64,000 nt of DNA, from NCBI GenBank assembly GCA_958510825.1, contig OY294044.1:102090893-102154892 (forward strand). Reading direction: 5' to 3'. The notes under the pieces are model-generated. The model saw only the letters and a list, made by a program, of their open reading frames with translations. It was not told the origin of the DNA and made no database searches. Origin of the DNA: Brachypterus glaber. Taxonomy: Eukaryota > Arthropoda > Insecta > Coleoptera > Kateretidae. Position numbers and translations under genes: made by a program. Every line of letters starts with the position of its first letter. Position 1 is the first letter of the stretch. Shown here piece after piece: positions 10,430-21,600 of the stretch.

Positions 10430-11355
10430 CTGAATAATAACAATATAATAATTCTTTATTAGCACACAGAATGATACAAAATATTTCAAGTACTTTGTGG
10501 TGACGTCAGATAAAAGATACAAATACAAATAAATATGAATATAAATATACATCATTAACATTCTTTAAAAAAGTCATCTATACAATAACTTTTTTGAATA
10601 AAAAATCTCTTTAATTTAGCCTTAAATATTTTTTCATATCTAAAGACAAACTACCATCAATTTTAATTAGTTTGTTAAAAAAATTTGTTCCTATAATATT
10701 TGGGTTTTTTGACATACACTTAATCTTGTAAACGGTACAATAAATTCGTTTTTTTTGTCTTGTCTCATATGTATAGATCTCCGCATGAAAGAAAGTCTCC
10801 GACGTAAGGGGGAGGAATCATTCGCGCTCTCTTCTTTCCGTCAAGAGCATTATAAGGCGTGCGTGCCTACATCGGGCCTCCCACTTGCACACACATTCCA
10901 AACATATTTCCAGTAGCCACAGATCCGTGCGTTAAACCATATGTATAGTGTTTCTCTTTTTTAAAAGATTTTGTTTTTTATATGTATGAACTATCAAGCA
11001 GTAAACATATAGTGATGGCATGCCGTGTCGCGGAACGGTCAATATACCGAGTGTACTAAAAGTTTCACGACATTCTAATCCTGCTATGGTTCTTTTAATC
11101 TTTTTTTCAGGCTAAATATATGCTCTATGTTATAGCAAGAGCCCCAGAATATAATTTCATAGCTAAGTAACGATTGTACGTTTCCATAATACATAAGTTG
11201 TAATACCGGGAGGAATACTGTATTTTTTAAGTTTTTTATTGCAAAACATTGTCTGCTTAATTGCTATAGTACATAATCTACTTCTTTATGCCAGGTGAGT
11301 TTCTGATCTATGTATAGACCTAGAAACTTAGTAAAATCTGAATTTGAATTGAGGT
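10430..11355 (-). pseudogene. Degenerate jockey-type retrotransposon 3' fragment
   Basis: Read on the minus strand it starts near 11355 with the conserved TKFLGLYIDQKLTWHKEV block. It continues through a degraded thumb region (YYGNVQSLLSY, then a WG pair) with several stops, and ends after FFNKLIKIDG-like sequence at an AT-rich (ATT)n-like tail near 10430-10445. It is interrupted at 10777-10937 by a short repeat with an 11-bp target duplication. Older than the copy at 8298-9758 because it holds more stops. Confidence 0.75.
10777..10937. mobile_element. Short interspersed repeat, copy 2, with 11-bp target duplication
   Basis: CATATGTATAG is duplicated at 10766-10776 and 10938-10948, and the sequence between resembles copy 1 at 10077-10246. 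A TSD of 11 bp suggests LINE-mediated retroposition. Pol III boxes were not recognised, so the family is left open. Confidence 0.68.
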
Positions 11356-11399
11356 GGAATTTATATTTTTACGAAAGCAGAGCAGTCAATTGTTTTGTT

Positions 11400-11990
11400 C
11401 TTTTGTTTTGTTCTGTTTATAAAAATACAAAATTTAAAATGGCGGATCCATGGCGGCCAAATTTGTTAGATTTTATTGCACTCTAATGAAAATTGTATTC
11501 AGAGGATTTCGAGGATGCTGAAATCGAATATGTTTTTAAAATTTTTAAATTCAATATGGCGTATCCTATATGGCAGCAAAATATGTAAAGTTTCATTGGA
11601 TTCTGATGAAAATTGATATTTGTGGGTTCTTGAGGATGCTTAAAGTCTGTTTTAAAAATTTTAAATTTCAAAATACAATATGGCGACAAAATCTATAACA
11701 TATCATTGGATTCTGACGAAAATAAGTATTTAGGGGTTTTTAAGAATGCTTAAACAAAATCTGTTTTCAAAAATTCAAAACTCTAAATGGCAGATCCAAT
11801 ATAGCGGCATAATCTGTAAAATTTCACTGGATGCTGACGAAAATTGGTATTCAGGGGTTTTCGAGAATACTAAAACAGAATCTGTTTTCAAAAATTCAAT
11901 ATGGCGGCAAAATCAATTAAATTTTATTGAATTTGGATGAAAATGGGTATTCAATTATTTTCAAGGATGCTGAAATTAATAACTAAAATG
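11400..11990 (+). repeat. Degenerate tandem repeat, about 125-140 bp unit, ~5 copies
   Basis: Each unit carries a block near AATATGGCGGCAAAATC, then TTGGATTCTGATGAAAATTG, then a GGGGTTTTC(G)AGGATGCTGAAA-like stretch. Copies differ by many substitutions, so the array is old. The last block resembles the repeats at 13370-13800 and 63190-63560, suggesting a shared ancestor. Not coding. Confidence 0.7.
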
Positions 11991-12169
11991 AAATAAATTG
12001 ACACGAAATTTATTGCGTTTAATTTATAGTTTAAAAGTATAAAAAAAAACGTAATATTATTAAGTTATACTTCCTTTAAAAATTTTCATTTAGATCTATG
12101 TTCCAATCCTGACCTAAAATATTAATTAATTTGGAAATTTTAAAATTTTTGTGAAAAAATATGGTATTT

Positions 12170-13350
12170 TCCCCGTTTGCCCCCCTTGCTCCACCCCAAT
12201 GTTTACCAATCCTGAGCGAGAACTTTTGGTAATATACGTAATATACCAAATTTCAAGTCTCTAAGTTATCGTACCCACAAGAATTCCGGGACAGACCGAT
12301 CGACTGACTGACCGACCTTTCGACCGACCGACCCACCGATTTTTTTTTTGCTACAAACTGTTTTATATCGACATGAACCGCAATAAAACGCAAAAATAAG
12401 CAAAAAAATTAAAATTTTTGGACAAATAAAAGGCTTTCCCGACATTTTAAAAAATTTTAAAATGTGAAAGCAAAAATGCGCTTATTATTTTGGTACCATA
12501 CACCATGCCTATAAGCGAATTTTTGCGCGTTTTGCTTTCACACGTACATACGTCATTTAATGACGTATGGTATTTAAAAATCGGTAGCGTTATGCAAAGT
12601 TATTTTACATTGAAAGTTAAAATTTGGCTTAAAATATTATGTTTCTGCTAATTTAAAAGTGCACAGATCGTAAGAATTAAAAAGTTTTATTAATTAAATA
12701 TGATATTTAATTAGTTTATACCTTTATCAATTAACTTAATTTAAAACGAAACTTAAATGATTGCTTATTTAAAAGTATAGTATTTATTTTAATAATAGAA
12801 GCATTGCAAAAATTATATGTTTTTTTCTAGTTTAAACCCTTGTAGAATACAAACTCTTTAATATAATGTAATAAAATTTTGGGAATAATTGCCCTAACTG
12901 TTCCTTACTTAGTTGCCCTATTTACTTTTTGGAAATTCAAAAGTCAATTTTGTCGACTTTTTGCCAAAAACGCAGGCCTCTTGGCCCATAGTGCGAAGTT
13001 GGCAACCTTAATCGCTTTAACAGTTTTCGTTCTTGAGTCATGTACTATTGCTTTCCCATTTTGAAAATTTTCAAAATTTCGAATAGCCTTGTAATCGTGC
13101 AAAATTTTTTTCTTGCGTATTTTTTTGTTTTGTGACGTTTTATGTCGATATAAATCACATTCAAGCAAAAAAAAATTGTCGATCGGTCGGTCGATCATTC
13201 TGTCCGGGAAATCTTGTATCCACGATAACTTAAGAACGCTTTAAGCTATAGACTTGAAATTTGGCATACAGGTATGTTACCAAAAGTTCTCGCTCAGGAT
13301 TGTTTTTGCTAATCATTGGGTTAGGGTAAGGGAGGCAAATGGGGTAAATA
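12170..13350. repeat. Large inverted repeat (about 280-bp arms)
   Basis: The left arm (about 12170-12460) and right arm (about 13050-13350) are inverted relatives. Shared pieces include CCTGAGCGAGAACTTTTGGT against ACCAAAAGTTCTCGCTCAGG, GACCGATCGACTGACTGACC against a GATCGGTCGGTCGATC stretch, and AAGTCTCTAAGTTAT-like sequence. The centre at 12460-13050 is AT-rich. The same arm sequence recurs near 15000-15300, 33000-33170, 58720-58860 and 62750-62880. No ORF of note. Likely a non-autonomous DNA transposon family. Confidence 0.6.
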
Positions 13351-13369
13351 CAATAATTATTCACAAAAA

Positions 13370-13800
13370 TTTGAAAATTGCTATATAGGGGGTTTTGAGG
13401 TTGCTGAAATCGAATATGATAATAAAATTTTTCTAACCACACCCACGGGGTGAGGGGGTAAATATTTTTAAATATTATTAATATTTTCGTTAAAATTGGT
13501 ATATAGGGGTTTTTGGGGACGATGAAACTGAATTTGATAATAACATTTTTCCAATTCTACCCCCTAAGGCTGGGGGTAGTTTTTGTGAAAGTTAGTAATT
13601 AGAGGGGTTTGAAGTTGCTGAAAGTAAATCTCATAATAAAAAAATTCCAACTTCAGTAGTTTTAGTGAAAATTGGTATAAATGGGTTTTGGTAAATCTAA
13701 TAATAAAAAAATTCTAAGGGTGGGGGGTAGTTTTATTTTAAATTTGTATATTGGGGTTTTTGAGGTTACTGAAAGTGAATCTGATAATAAAAAATACATT
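13370..13800 (+). repeat. Degenerate tandem repeat, about 100-bp unit, ~5 copies
   Basis: Units share AAAATTGGTATATAGGGG, TTTTGAGGTTGCTGAAA and (T/A)CTGATAATAAAA, separated by GGGGGTAG-like sequence. The same family lies inverted at 63190-63560, and both arrays run into a related GCGCGGAGGTGAAAAATGG flank (near 13805 and 63180). Confidence 0.72.
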
Positions 13801-13859
13801 TAACGCGCGGAGGTGAAAAATGGGAAAGCGATTTTACTGGGCAGTGTATTTTTTATTCG

Positions 13860-14251
13860 ATTCTAGTATCTAATAATTTGTATTTTTGACGCAGAAAATA
13901 CAAAATATCTCAATAAAAGTGGAAGATCTGGTAATATTAAACAACTAATATGGAATCGCTTGTTAAATATAATTTAATAACTATAATTTCACAGTAAACA
14001 ATTTTAAAACAAAAATAATTTTTAGTATTTAATTTAAGGAATGGTGAACATGACACCGATTTACTTTATATTTTTTTACATTTTAGAAACCTAGAACTCG
14101 GTTTTTTCTTTTTGTAGTTGTTTTTCTTATAGTTAAATTGATAACCTATCCGTGAAGATTAGTTTAATCTACTAATATTGAAGCACTCAAAAGAACTTTG
14201 ATTTTCGGTTTTCGCGAGAGACTCGATAAAAGTTCCAATAGGCTTACAATG
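13860..14251. other. AT-rich spacer, nothing recognised
   Basis: No supportable feature. Confidence 0.4.
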
Positions 14252-15529
14252 CTGCCCTCCTAAAGAGGAACGCGGCATGTACACCTGACACGTACGGATT
14301 TCGAGTTTAGCATTATTTTACTACGGAGAATAACGGTATGTACCAATCCTAAGGAAATAAGCGGTAAGTTCACCGTCGAAGTTACTTGCCGCGTTCTTTC
14401 TATGTAATATTTTGTTTTGGAAAGAGAAACAGAATAAAGCAAATATAAAATAATTCAAAATTATGGGTATTTAAGTCAGACAAAATTAATAGATAGATTT
14501 AATTTTTTTATTTCATTTATTTTATTTCTTCGAACTTAATACAAAGTCGTGAAGAGCCCAAATAAGCTTTAGGCTTGTCCTAGGGGCTCTCCACTAATTT
14601 TGATAACAAATTAAGCCAAAACAAAGTAGAAAATACATATATTGTTTCTAAAGAAATATACATTTCTTATAACAAGCCAAAATTAACATTATTATAAAAT
14701 ATTGATCAATCAATAAATAAATAAAAAGAAATTCAAATATATATATATATATATATTGTTTAATAGTAGAGATATCTACTTAAATATAATTAAATAAAAA
14801 TATAATATAAAAAGTGCTGCCAACAAAATAAAAGTTTCTCCTATAAGCCTAGGTTTATTAAAATCAAAAACAAAAAAAAAATGAAAAAAAATCAAAAACA
14901 TAAAAAAATAAAAAAAAATATTTTTATCCCATTTTACCCCGGTTTTAACCAAAAAAAAATCCAGCCTAGAACTTTGGATACTTATTAATATTATAATTAA
15001 TTATAATTATTAACCTATGGTCCAAATTTAGTTCGAATCTTCCATGAGTTATTGTAGTCACAAATTTCCCGGCAGATAGACAGACCGACAGACAGATTTT
15101 TTTTTCACGGAAATCATTTTTTTTTTTGATATATTTTTTTAATATCTTATTGAATTGATAAATATTATAAGAATTTTGTTAAAATGAATTCATTTAGACA
15201 TCAAAAACGAAAAACAGAAAGCTTGGTTATCTGTCCGTCTGCCTGTCCATCTGTTTTTCTCAGGAACTACACAAGCTACGAATGTGAAATTTGGCATACA
15301 AGTAGATTGCCTTGACGAGAATTTACACACATAAAAATAAATACTGCTTCCAACAAAATAATACTTTCCACTGTAGGTTTAGGTTTATTAAAACAATTTT
15401 TTTGGAAAATAAAAAAAAATTGAAAAAATATATTTTTTTTAAGATTTGCATAAAAAATTTTAAAACTTAATATTTTTTATTTTTTAAATGTTCTTATTAT
15501 TCAAAAAAAATTCTTATAAAGTTACATAC

Positions 15530-15580
15530 CTCATGTCGCGCTTCCGTAGAATCAGGAGAATTATCCGTGATTAATGCCAT
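15530..15580 (-). CDS. Exon-like piece B, 17 codons then a GTATGT donor
   Basis: From ATG at 15580, 17 codons (MALITDNSPDSTEARHE) run to a strong donor, GAG|GTATGT, at 15530/15529. The frame is open upstream to about 15607 (FWDIKNLQN), where it meets TAA. The only nearby acceptor (TATAG) puts every frame into a stop, so it cannot be spliced to piece A as it stands. It could be an alternative first exon or a relic. Protein not recognised. Confidence 0.35.
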
Positions 15581-15625
15581 GTTTTGCAAATTTTTAATAT
15601 CCCAAAAGAAGATAATTTAACTATA

Positions 15626-15816
15626 AATATAATATAATATAATATAATATAATATAATATAATATAATATAATATAATATAATATAATATAATATAATAT
15701 AATATAATATAATATAATATAATATAATATAATATAATATAATATAATATAATATAATATAATATAATATAATATAATATAATATAATATAATATAATAT
15801 AATATAATATAATATA
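15626..15816. repeat. (AATAT)n microsatellite, about 38 copies
   Basis: Near-perfect pentanucleotide array of about 190 bp, between the two exon-like pieces. Its open frame on the minus strand is only an artefact of the repeat. Confidence 0.95.
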
Positions 15817-15907
15817 GGTATAGGTATCAAAAATTTATATTACAGAAAATAAAAAAAAATATTTTATGTTATAGTTTATTTAATTATTAAAATAAATAAT
15901 AACTTAC

Positions 15908-15988
15908 ACCATCTTCTAAGTTAAGATTTTCAGGAAAAACTTGAACCAGTTGATTTAAAGGTACAAGAAAAAACTCTTCAGATGACAT
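15908..15988 (-). CDS. Exon-like piece A, 27 codons then a GTAAGT donor
   Basis: ATG at 15988 is followed by 27 codons beginning MSSEEFFLVPLNQLVQVF and ending ...LNLEDG at a consensus donor GGT|GTAAGT (15908/15907). The composition is protein-like and unlike the local AT-rich noise. It begins about 20 bp inside the right inverted repeat of the 1.8-kb unit. No family was recognised. It could be the first exon of a transposon gene or of a host gene. Confidence 0.42.
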
Positions 15989-16271
15989 AGTTTTAAAAAA
16001 GGTCGAAATCCGTACGTGTCAGGTGTACATGCCGCGTTCCTCTTTAGGAGGGCAGAATGGCTATAGTCTCTTTCGATCTGTTATGATGTGATGTTACCAC
16101 ATTAGTTGCTCTTTCTCTAATAAGCTGTTATTATTTAAATTTATAATTACTATTGTATTACAGTACATATTTAAATTTTCTATTATTTAATTATGGCATT
16201 CTTATGCCGGAATAAAGTCATTAAAAGTCATTAATAGTCTTTACAGTTGATAGTATATTGCCTTTTCACTA

Positions 16272-17460
16272 TACACGGTGTATTTGGAATAGCGTCGGAA
16301 ATTTTAACAGATGATTCTACATCATAAAATATGATAAAAAGTTCCATAAACAAATGCCTAAAAATGCGTCATAAGGGAGCTACGCCCCTTTGAAAGTGAC
16401 TAAAAAAATCGGTTTTTATTTAATAACTCAGGAACCCTTTGAGATATATCAACGAGGTTTTTGCACGTCAACTAATCCTATCCAGGCCCGTTTGTGTGTG
16501 TTATTTTCATGTACTTATTTCAACCAGGGGTGTGTGAAACGGGGGGGGGGGGGAGGGGGCTTATTACTTTTTTGTCCCAAACTTTTTTCTGTGTAACTTT
16601 TTTGCAATTTTATTTTTGAAATATGGTTCCTCAGGTCAAAATACATAAAAAAGGTACTCTTGTTGTAATACTGTAGGATTAACCGTTTTCGAGAAAAGTC
16701 ATTTGAAGGTGAAATTTCACGGTTCGAGGACGAAAAATTAAATACTAAAATATTGAAAACCAAAATTTTAATGATGCAGGGCGAATGTACAATAAAAACT
16801 AAGAAACAAACCTCATATACAGCTACTTCCAAAAATCAATCCTAATGGAGCTATGGTCTCCTAAATATGCACCATTTTTAAAGGGCTATGGTAGCTTTAA
16901 AAGCGTTTTTTCGACCTACATGTATGGAAACTTTTTTTCTTAGTTTTTGATGTAGAATAACATTGCATCATTAAAATTTTGGTTTTCGACATTTTAGTAT
17001 TTAATTTTTCGTCCTCGAACCGTGAAATTTCACCTTCAAATGAACTTTTCTCGAAAACGGTTAATCCTACAGTATTACAACAAGAGTACCTTTTTTATGT
17101 ATTTTGACCTGAGGAATCATATTTCAAAAATAAAATTACAAAAAAGGTACACAGAAAAAAGTTTGGGACAAAAAACTGATAAGACCCCCCCGTTTCGCAC
17201 ACCCCTGGTTTAAATAAGTACGTGAAAATGACATACAAAGATGGGCCTTATTAGGATTAATTCGCGTGCAAAACCTCGTTAATATATCTCAAAGGGTTCC
17301 TGAGTTATTAAATAAAAACCGATTTTTTTAGCCAATTTCAAAGTAGCGTAGCTCCCTTATGACGCATTTTTAGACATATGTTTATAGGAACTTTTTGTCA
17401 TATTTTATCATGTAGAATCACCTGTTAAAATTTCTTACGCTATTTCAAATACACCCTGTA
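16272..17460. mobile_element. Long foldback element, copy 1 of the TACAGGGTG family
   Basis: Ends TACACGGTGTATTTGGAAT and, inverted, TACAGGGTGTATTTGAAAT; TA lies outside both. The arms stay complementary for several hundred bases (AACTCAGGAACCCTTTGAGA against TCTCAAAGGGTTCCTGAGTT, and GGTTAATCCTACAG with its inverse), leaving a short centre near 16860-16900. There is a G-run at about 16542-16558. Open frames here are reverse copies of each other and not genes. The transcript would fold into a long hairpin. Confidence 0.78.
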
Positions 17461-17469
17461 TATACTTTC

Positions 17470-18235
17470 CAAAATATGATTGTCTGAACTAATGCAAGTA
17501 TTTTATTTTTTACTGTATCAAAAAGTGACGCATCCTATAAATTTTATTGTTAATGAATGGATTTTTTTTAATTGCTATGAATATTATAATATAATATTAC
17601 TTTTAATTATTTTAATGTTTTCTAAAAGTTTGGTGTTTCTTGGGCTTTTTCTTTTACTTTTTTTTATTATTGTTTAAAATTTGAAAAAGCATTTCTGTTT
17701 ATCAAATCGTTGCTGCTTAGTGTTTTCTGAAATTCTGGAGTTTATCGGATTTTTATTTCTATTTTTTTTTAATTTAATTTTTTATTTTTCAATGTTTTTT
17801 TTTTCAACATTTCTGTTATTGGGTCAATTACGCCAATCCAACTTTTCCTTTATCTTTTTTTCGTTTTGTTTTTATTTTCTTTTAAGTTTAATACTTTTTT
17901 TAAAGGTTATTTTCAAAAACAAGAGGGATTTTCCTCTCATAGAAAATTATTTTTTTAAATTCCTATCTTGTACACAAAAAACTTGATAGAAGGACAGATG
18001 TTCGGACAAAGGAACAAACGGACAAACGAACCGATGGATAGACGACAGAAAATTTGGAAGTTACTTATTTTTTCATGAAACATTTTTATCTAAGAATGTG
18101 ACCATTTTTAGCGATTTTGAAAAAAAATCGAAACTACCAAATTATACTCGAGTACTCTTCAAAGCGCGCAAACAAGCAAAAATATCACCACTAAACTATC
18201 TAAATGCAAATTAATTAATTTACATTAGCCCTAAA
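17470..18235. other. T-rich low-complexity stretch and spacer
   Basis: 17480-17990 is strongly T-rich on the plus strand, so long F/L/I frames appear by composition. 17990-18050 has GGACAAA/GACGGA-type short repeats, as in the repeat family at 12170-13350. No gene. Confidence 0.55.
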
Positions 18236-18250
18236 AGAATATAAAGACGT

Positions 18251-18665
18251 GTTTACAGTATTATTAATTTGAGCCATTTCGCCTCAATGATTATTTATAT
18301 AATAAAAAATCTAAAACAGAAAATAAAATTAAAATGTGCTTATCAGGCGCACCTATTTCTAGATGCGCTGGTAAGGTGTTGCGTTTAAAATAATACTTAT
18401 CTGCTATATCTTCTTTACCTAAAAAATATTATTAGTCAATACCTTACCAAAGTTTAAAAATATTTTTTAGGTAATGAGATATAGCAGATAAGTATTATTT
18501 TAAACGCAATACCTTACCAGAGCATCTAGAAAGAAGTGCGCCTGATAAAAACATTTTAATTTTATTTTCTGTTTTAGAATTTTTCCATAAAAATAATCAT
18601 TGAGGCGAAATGGCTCAAATTAATAATACTGTAAATATATACACCTCAAATAAATTATAGATTCT
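18251..18665. mobile_element. Palindromic foldback with 14-bp flanking direct repeats
   Basis: Arms 18253-18440 and 18450-18634 are inverted copies (GAGCCATTTCGCCTCAATGA against TCATTGAGGCGAAATGGCTC; GCAGATAAGTATTATTTTAA with its inverse). ATATAAAGACGTGT flanks both sides (about 18239-18252 and 18666-18679), which looks like a 14-bp target duplication. That length is more typical of retroposition than of cut-and-paste elements. Confidence 0.65.
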
Positions 18666-19078
18666 ATATAAAGACGTGTCCTGAACTTAGTTTGAGGTAT
18701 TAAAATTGCCAGTTTTCTCGTATATTTTAAAGTAATAATTCAAACCATCTTAAAATTTTTAAAAGTAACATTAATTTATTTAATCTGAGATTAAAACTTT
18801 TCTTCGCGATCTAATTAGCAAGCTTAATATGATCACTTATGTAAACTTATGATACCGGAAGTTGGAAATTATGTCATTAACATTCCAAAAAAAATAATTA
18901 GACAAGAAAGAAATGAAAAATTTTTTAGCGAACCCTGGAAAATGCACAATTTTTATTAAATTTTGTTTTATATTTTCATAATAGTTTAGAAAATTGTAAA
19001 TTTCAAAAATTACAATTATTTATTTGTAAGGGGGAGTCTTTTACCTTTTCACCATTTAAAGTTAATTTCTTGTATATA

Positions 19079-19934
19079 TAGGCTGTTCAACAAGAGCGTG
19101 TCTTTAATTATTCAAAAAAATCAAAAGATATCTTCGTCATATTTTACAGCGTAATTCTGCTATCTCTGAACTATTTCTGTAGCACTGACCTGTTACCGTA
19201 GTAGTCGAATTGTCGTGACGAGCACAAGTTAAAGAAAATCAGTTTGGTTTACGCCAAGAGATTTAAGGCGGTCGACTGCGGTCTTTTTGTGCCTGCATCC
19301 GCGAGGACCTAAACTTAAGGTCGCCAATGCCTCAAAAGCGTTTAAAAAGTCTAAATGCTTGGTCCTACTATGAAATGCATTTGGTCCAGCGCATAGTTAG
19401 GCACCCCTTAAAAATTCATATTTGAGGATGCTTTTCAGAACATAATTTTGTTTACTGAAAATTTGAAAGCTCAGAAAATTTTGAAAATTTACCAGCATGG
19501 ACTTATAAAGTCATTAAAAAGGATGCGTAGATCCAGAAACAAAGATTGGATATTTCAAGAGGGCAATGATCCAAAACACCTCACTCGACTCTGCACCGAC
19601 TGGAAGAGAAAAAACGATGTTACTTTGGCCTACACAACCACCGGATGCAAATCCGATCGAAAACGTGTGGGGGCTTTTGAAGTTCAAACATGGAGGAAAA
19701 AAATTGCTGAATTTGAAGCAGCTCGCAGCAGCCATTCGTGATAAATGGAGGTCGTTGACAGTAAAATACGCAGAAAGTATGCCAAAAAGGTTTCAAGCTA
19801 TTCTGGATAACAACGGAGATTTCTCAGTGTTATTAGTACGAGAGAAATAGTACTTTTTATATACTTTAATGTACAAAAATGAATAAATTCATAGAAAAAA
19901 AAATAATGAAGACACGCTCTTGTTGAACAGACTG
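19079..19934 (+). mobile_element. Tc1-like DNA transposon, internally deleted
   Basis: Terminal inverted repeats GTTCAACAAGAGCGTGTCTT face each other at 19079 and 19934, next to TA dinucleotides. At 856 bp it is about half the usual Tc1 length, so the N-terminal half of the transposase gene is mostly lost. The C-terminal half remains at 19448-19850. Confidence 0.85.
19448..19850 (+). pseudogene. Tc1-like transposase, C-terminal half, frameshifted
   Basis: A first frame holds FQEGNDPKH, matching the DPKH region of the DDE domain. The reading then shifts near 19570 to another frame with LLWPTQPPDANPIENVWG, the NPIEN(V/L)W block that carries the last acidic residue. SMPKRFQAIL follows, as at the C-terminus of Tc1 transposases. 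The stop is TAG at 19848-19850. The frameshift and the missing helix-turn-helix N-terminus make it inactive. Confidence 0.88.
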
Positions 19935-20375
19935 TAGAAATATTTTATCTACAACGTACTTAGTGCTGGGTAGCATTGCTAGAACAATCAGTTTTCAATG
20001 TTGCTAATGAGTTTATGTTGACAAATTTTCAAAAGAAAAAAAAAGTCTATCACTAACTTAACGCTACTCATAATCGATGATGTAGCACTCGTCGAAAAGA
20101 ATGAGTGAATGTAAAAAAAGAACAGCTAATATGGCGACAAAACTTGGGTAATTCAACAAGTTACCTTGTCAGGGCACTCACGAACTTAAATTTGACTTAG
20201 TTTCGAGATATTATTATGCATGAATTATGTCTGACAATAAAGGCTAAAGGTCTATCATCTTGCTTATAATTATAATAGGTCGGTATCGTAATAATAACGT
20301 TAACAAAAAAATTAAATTCATATTTTTTAAAAGTGTTGAGATACATCAGTTTGGAAGTGATGTATTGATATTGTT
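19935..20375. other. Spacer, nothing recognised
   Basis: No gene or repeat structure seen between the Tc1 fragment and the next foldback. Confidence 0.4.
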
Positions 20376-21373
20376 ATACAGGGTGTCCGGAAATGATAAG
20401 CAAAAAACTAGGGGGTGATTCTACATCAGAAAATATGATAAAAAGTTTCTATCAAATCTTTTCTAAAAATAGGTCATAATGGAGCTAAGCCTCTTTGAAA
20501 GTGGCTAATTAATTCTGTTTTTATTTAATAACTCAGTAACCCTTATATATATGGCAACGAAATTTTTCTTAATAAGGGCCTTATTAATACCTTCGTATGT
20601 TATTTTCATGTACTTATTTTTACCAGGGCGAAAAGGGGGGCCTTAACAGTTTTTTGTCCCAAACTTTTTTCTGTGCAACTTTTTTGTAATTTTATTTTTG
20701 GAATATAAAAATATATAAAAAATGTACTCTTGTTGTAATACTGTAGGATTAACCGTTTTCGAGAAAGGGTCACTTAAAAGTGACATTTCATGGTTCGAAG
20801 ACGAAAGATTATAATTTTTCGACCTACATGTATACAAACCTTTTTCTTAGTTATTAATATAGAAAATCCCTGCATCATTGAAATTTTGGTATTCAACATT
20901 TTGGTATTCAACATTTTGGTATTAAATTTTTCGTCTTCGAACAGTGAAATATCACTTTTAAGTGAACCTTTCTCGAAAACGGTTAATCCTACAGTATTAC
21001 AACAAGAGTACCTTTTTTATGTATTTTGACCTGAGAAATTATATTCCAAAAATAAAATTACAAAAAAGTTACACAGAAAAAAGTTTGGGACAAAGAACTG
21101 ATAAGGCCTCCCCTTGGGCACACCCCTGTTTAAAATAAGTACATGACTATAACATATGAAGATGGGCCCTATTAAGGTTAGTTTACGTGCAAAATTTCGT
21201 TGCAATATATCAAAGGGTTCCTGAGTTATTAAATAAAAACCGAATTTTAAAGCCACTTTCAAAGAGGCTTAGCTCCCTTACTACGCATTTTTAGAATATT
21301 TTTTATAGAAACTTTTTGCATATTTTCTGATGTAGAATAAACACCCGACTTCATCATTTCCGGACACCCTGTA
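20376..21373. mobile_element. Long foldback element, copy 2 of the TACAGGGTG family
   Basis: Ends in TACAGGGTGTCCGGAAATGA and its inverse. The arms share the AACTCAG..ACCCTT and GGTTAATCCTACAGTATTAC stretches seen at 16272-17460. The centre has a local ATTTTGGTATTCAAC triplication near 20880-20930. Non-coding. Confidence 0.78.
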
Positions 21374-21600
21374 ATAATGTTACATCATTGATGTTATGTC
21401 AAACAATAAAGGTTCAAGTTTATAATCAGGATCTTAAGTTATCTGGTTTATAAGTGATATAGTAATATTAACGTAAACATGGCATTTATATTCATAGTTT
21501 AGATTTCCGATAATGTAAAACAGGATAGATAGTTGTCACAGCTTCTTTATCGGATATAAATTTAAGCTTCTAATCGAACTTAACAGATACCATGACTCTC

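Larger units (their letters stand above)
14252..16061. mobile_element. 1.8-kb unit bounded by perfect ~52-bp inverted repeats
   Basis: CTGCCCTCCTAAAGAGGAAC at 14252 continues for about 52 bp (to about 14306) and is exactly inverted at about 16008-16061. AATG flanks both ends (before 14252 and after 16061), a possible 4-bp target duplication. Between them lie two minus-strand exon-like pieces, a pentanucleotide microsatellite, and members of the (GACA)n-containing repeat family at about 14815-15420. The ATG of the first exon-like piece is only about 20 bp inside the right repeat, as in a transposon whose gene begins next to its end. No transposase motif was recognised; an inverted duplication of a gene's promoter is the other reading. 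Confidence 0.5.

Noticed and set aside
15621..15830. 69-codon minus-strand frame
   Set aside because: It is only the translation of the (AATAT)n microsatellite.
15530..15988. Pieces A and B as consecutive exons of one gene
   Set aside because: The only acceptor before piece B (TATAG near 15612) leads to a stop in each of the three phases.
16390..17213. Frames at 16390, 16515 and 17022
   Set aside because: They lie in complementary arms of a foldback element and are reverse copies of each other, including a frame through a G-run.
17480..17986. Two long plus-strand frames
   Set aside because: The DNA is almost pure T-rich sequence; residues are mostly F, L and I. Composition explains the open frames.
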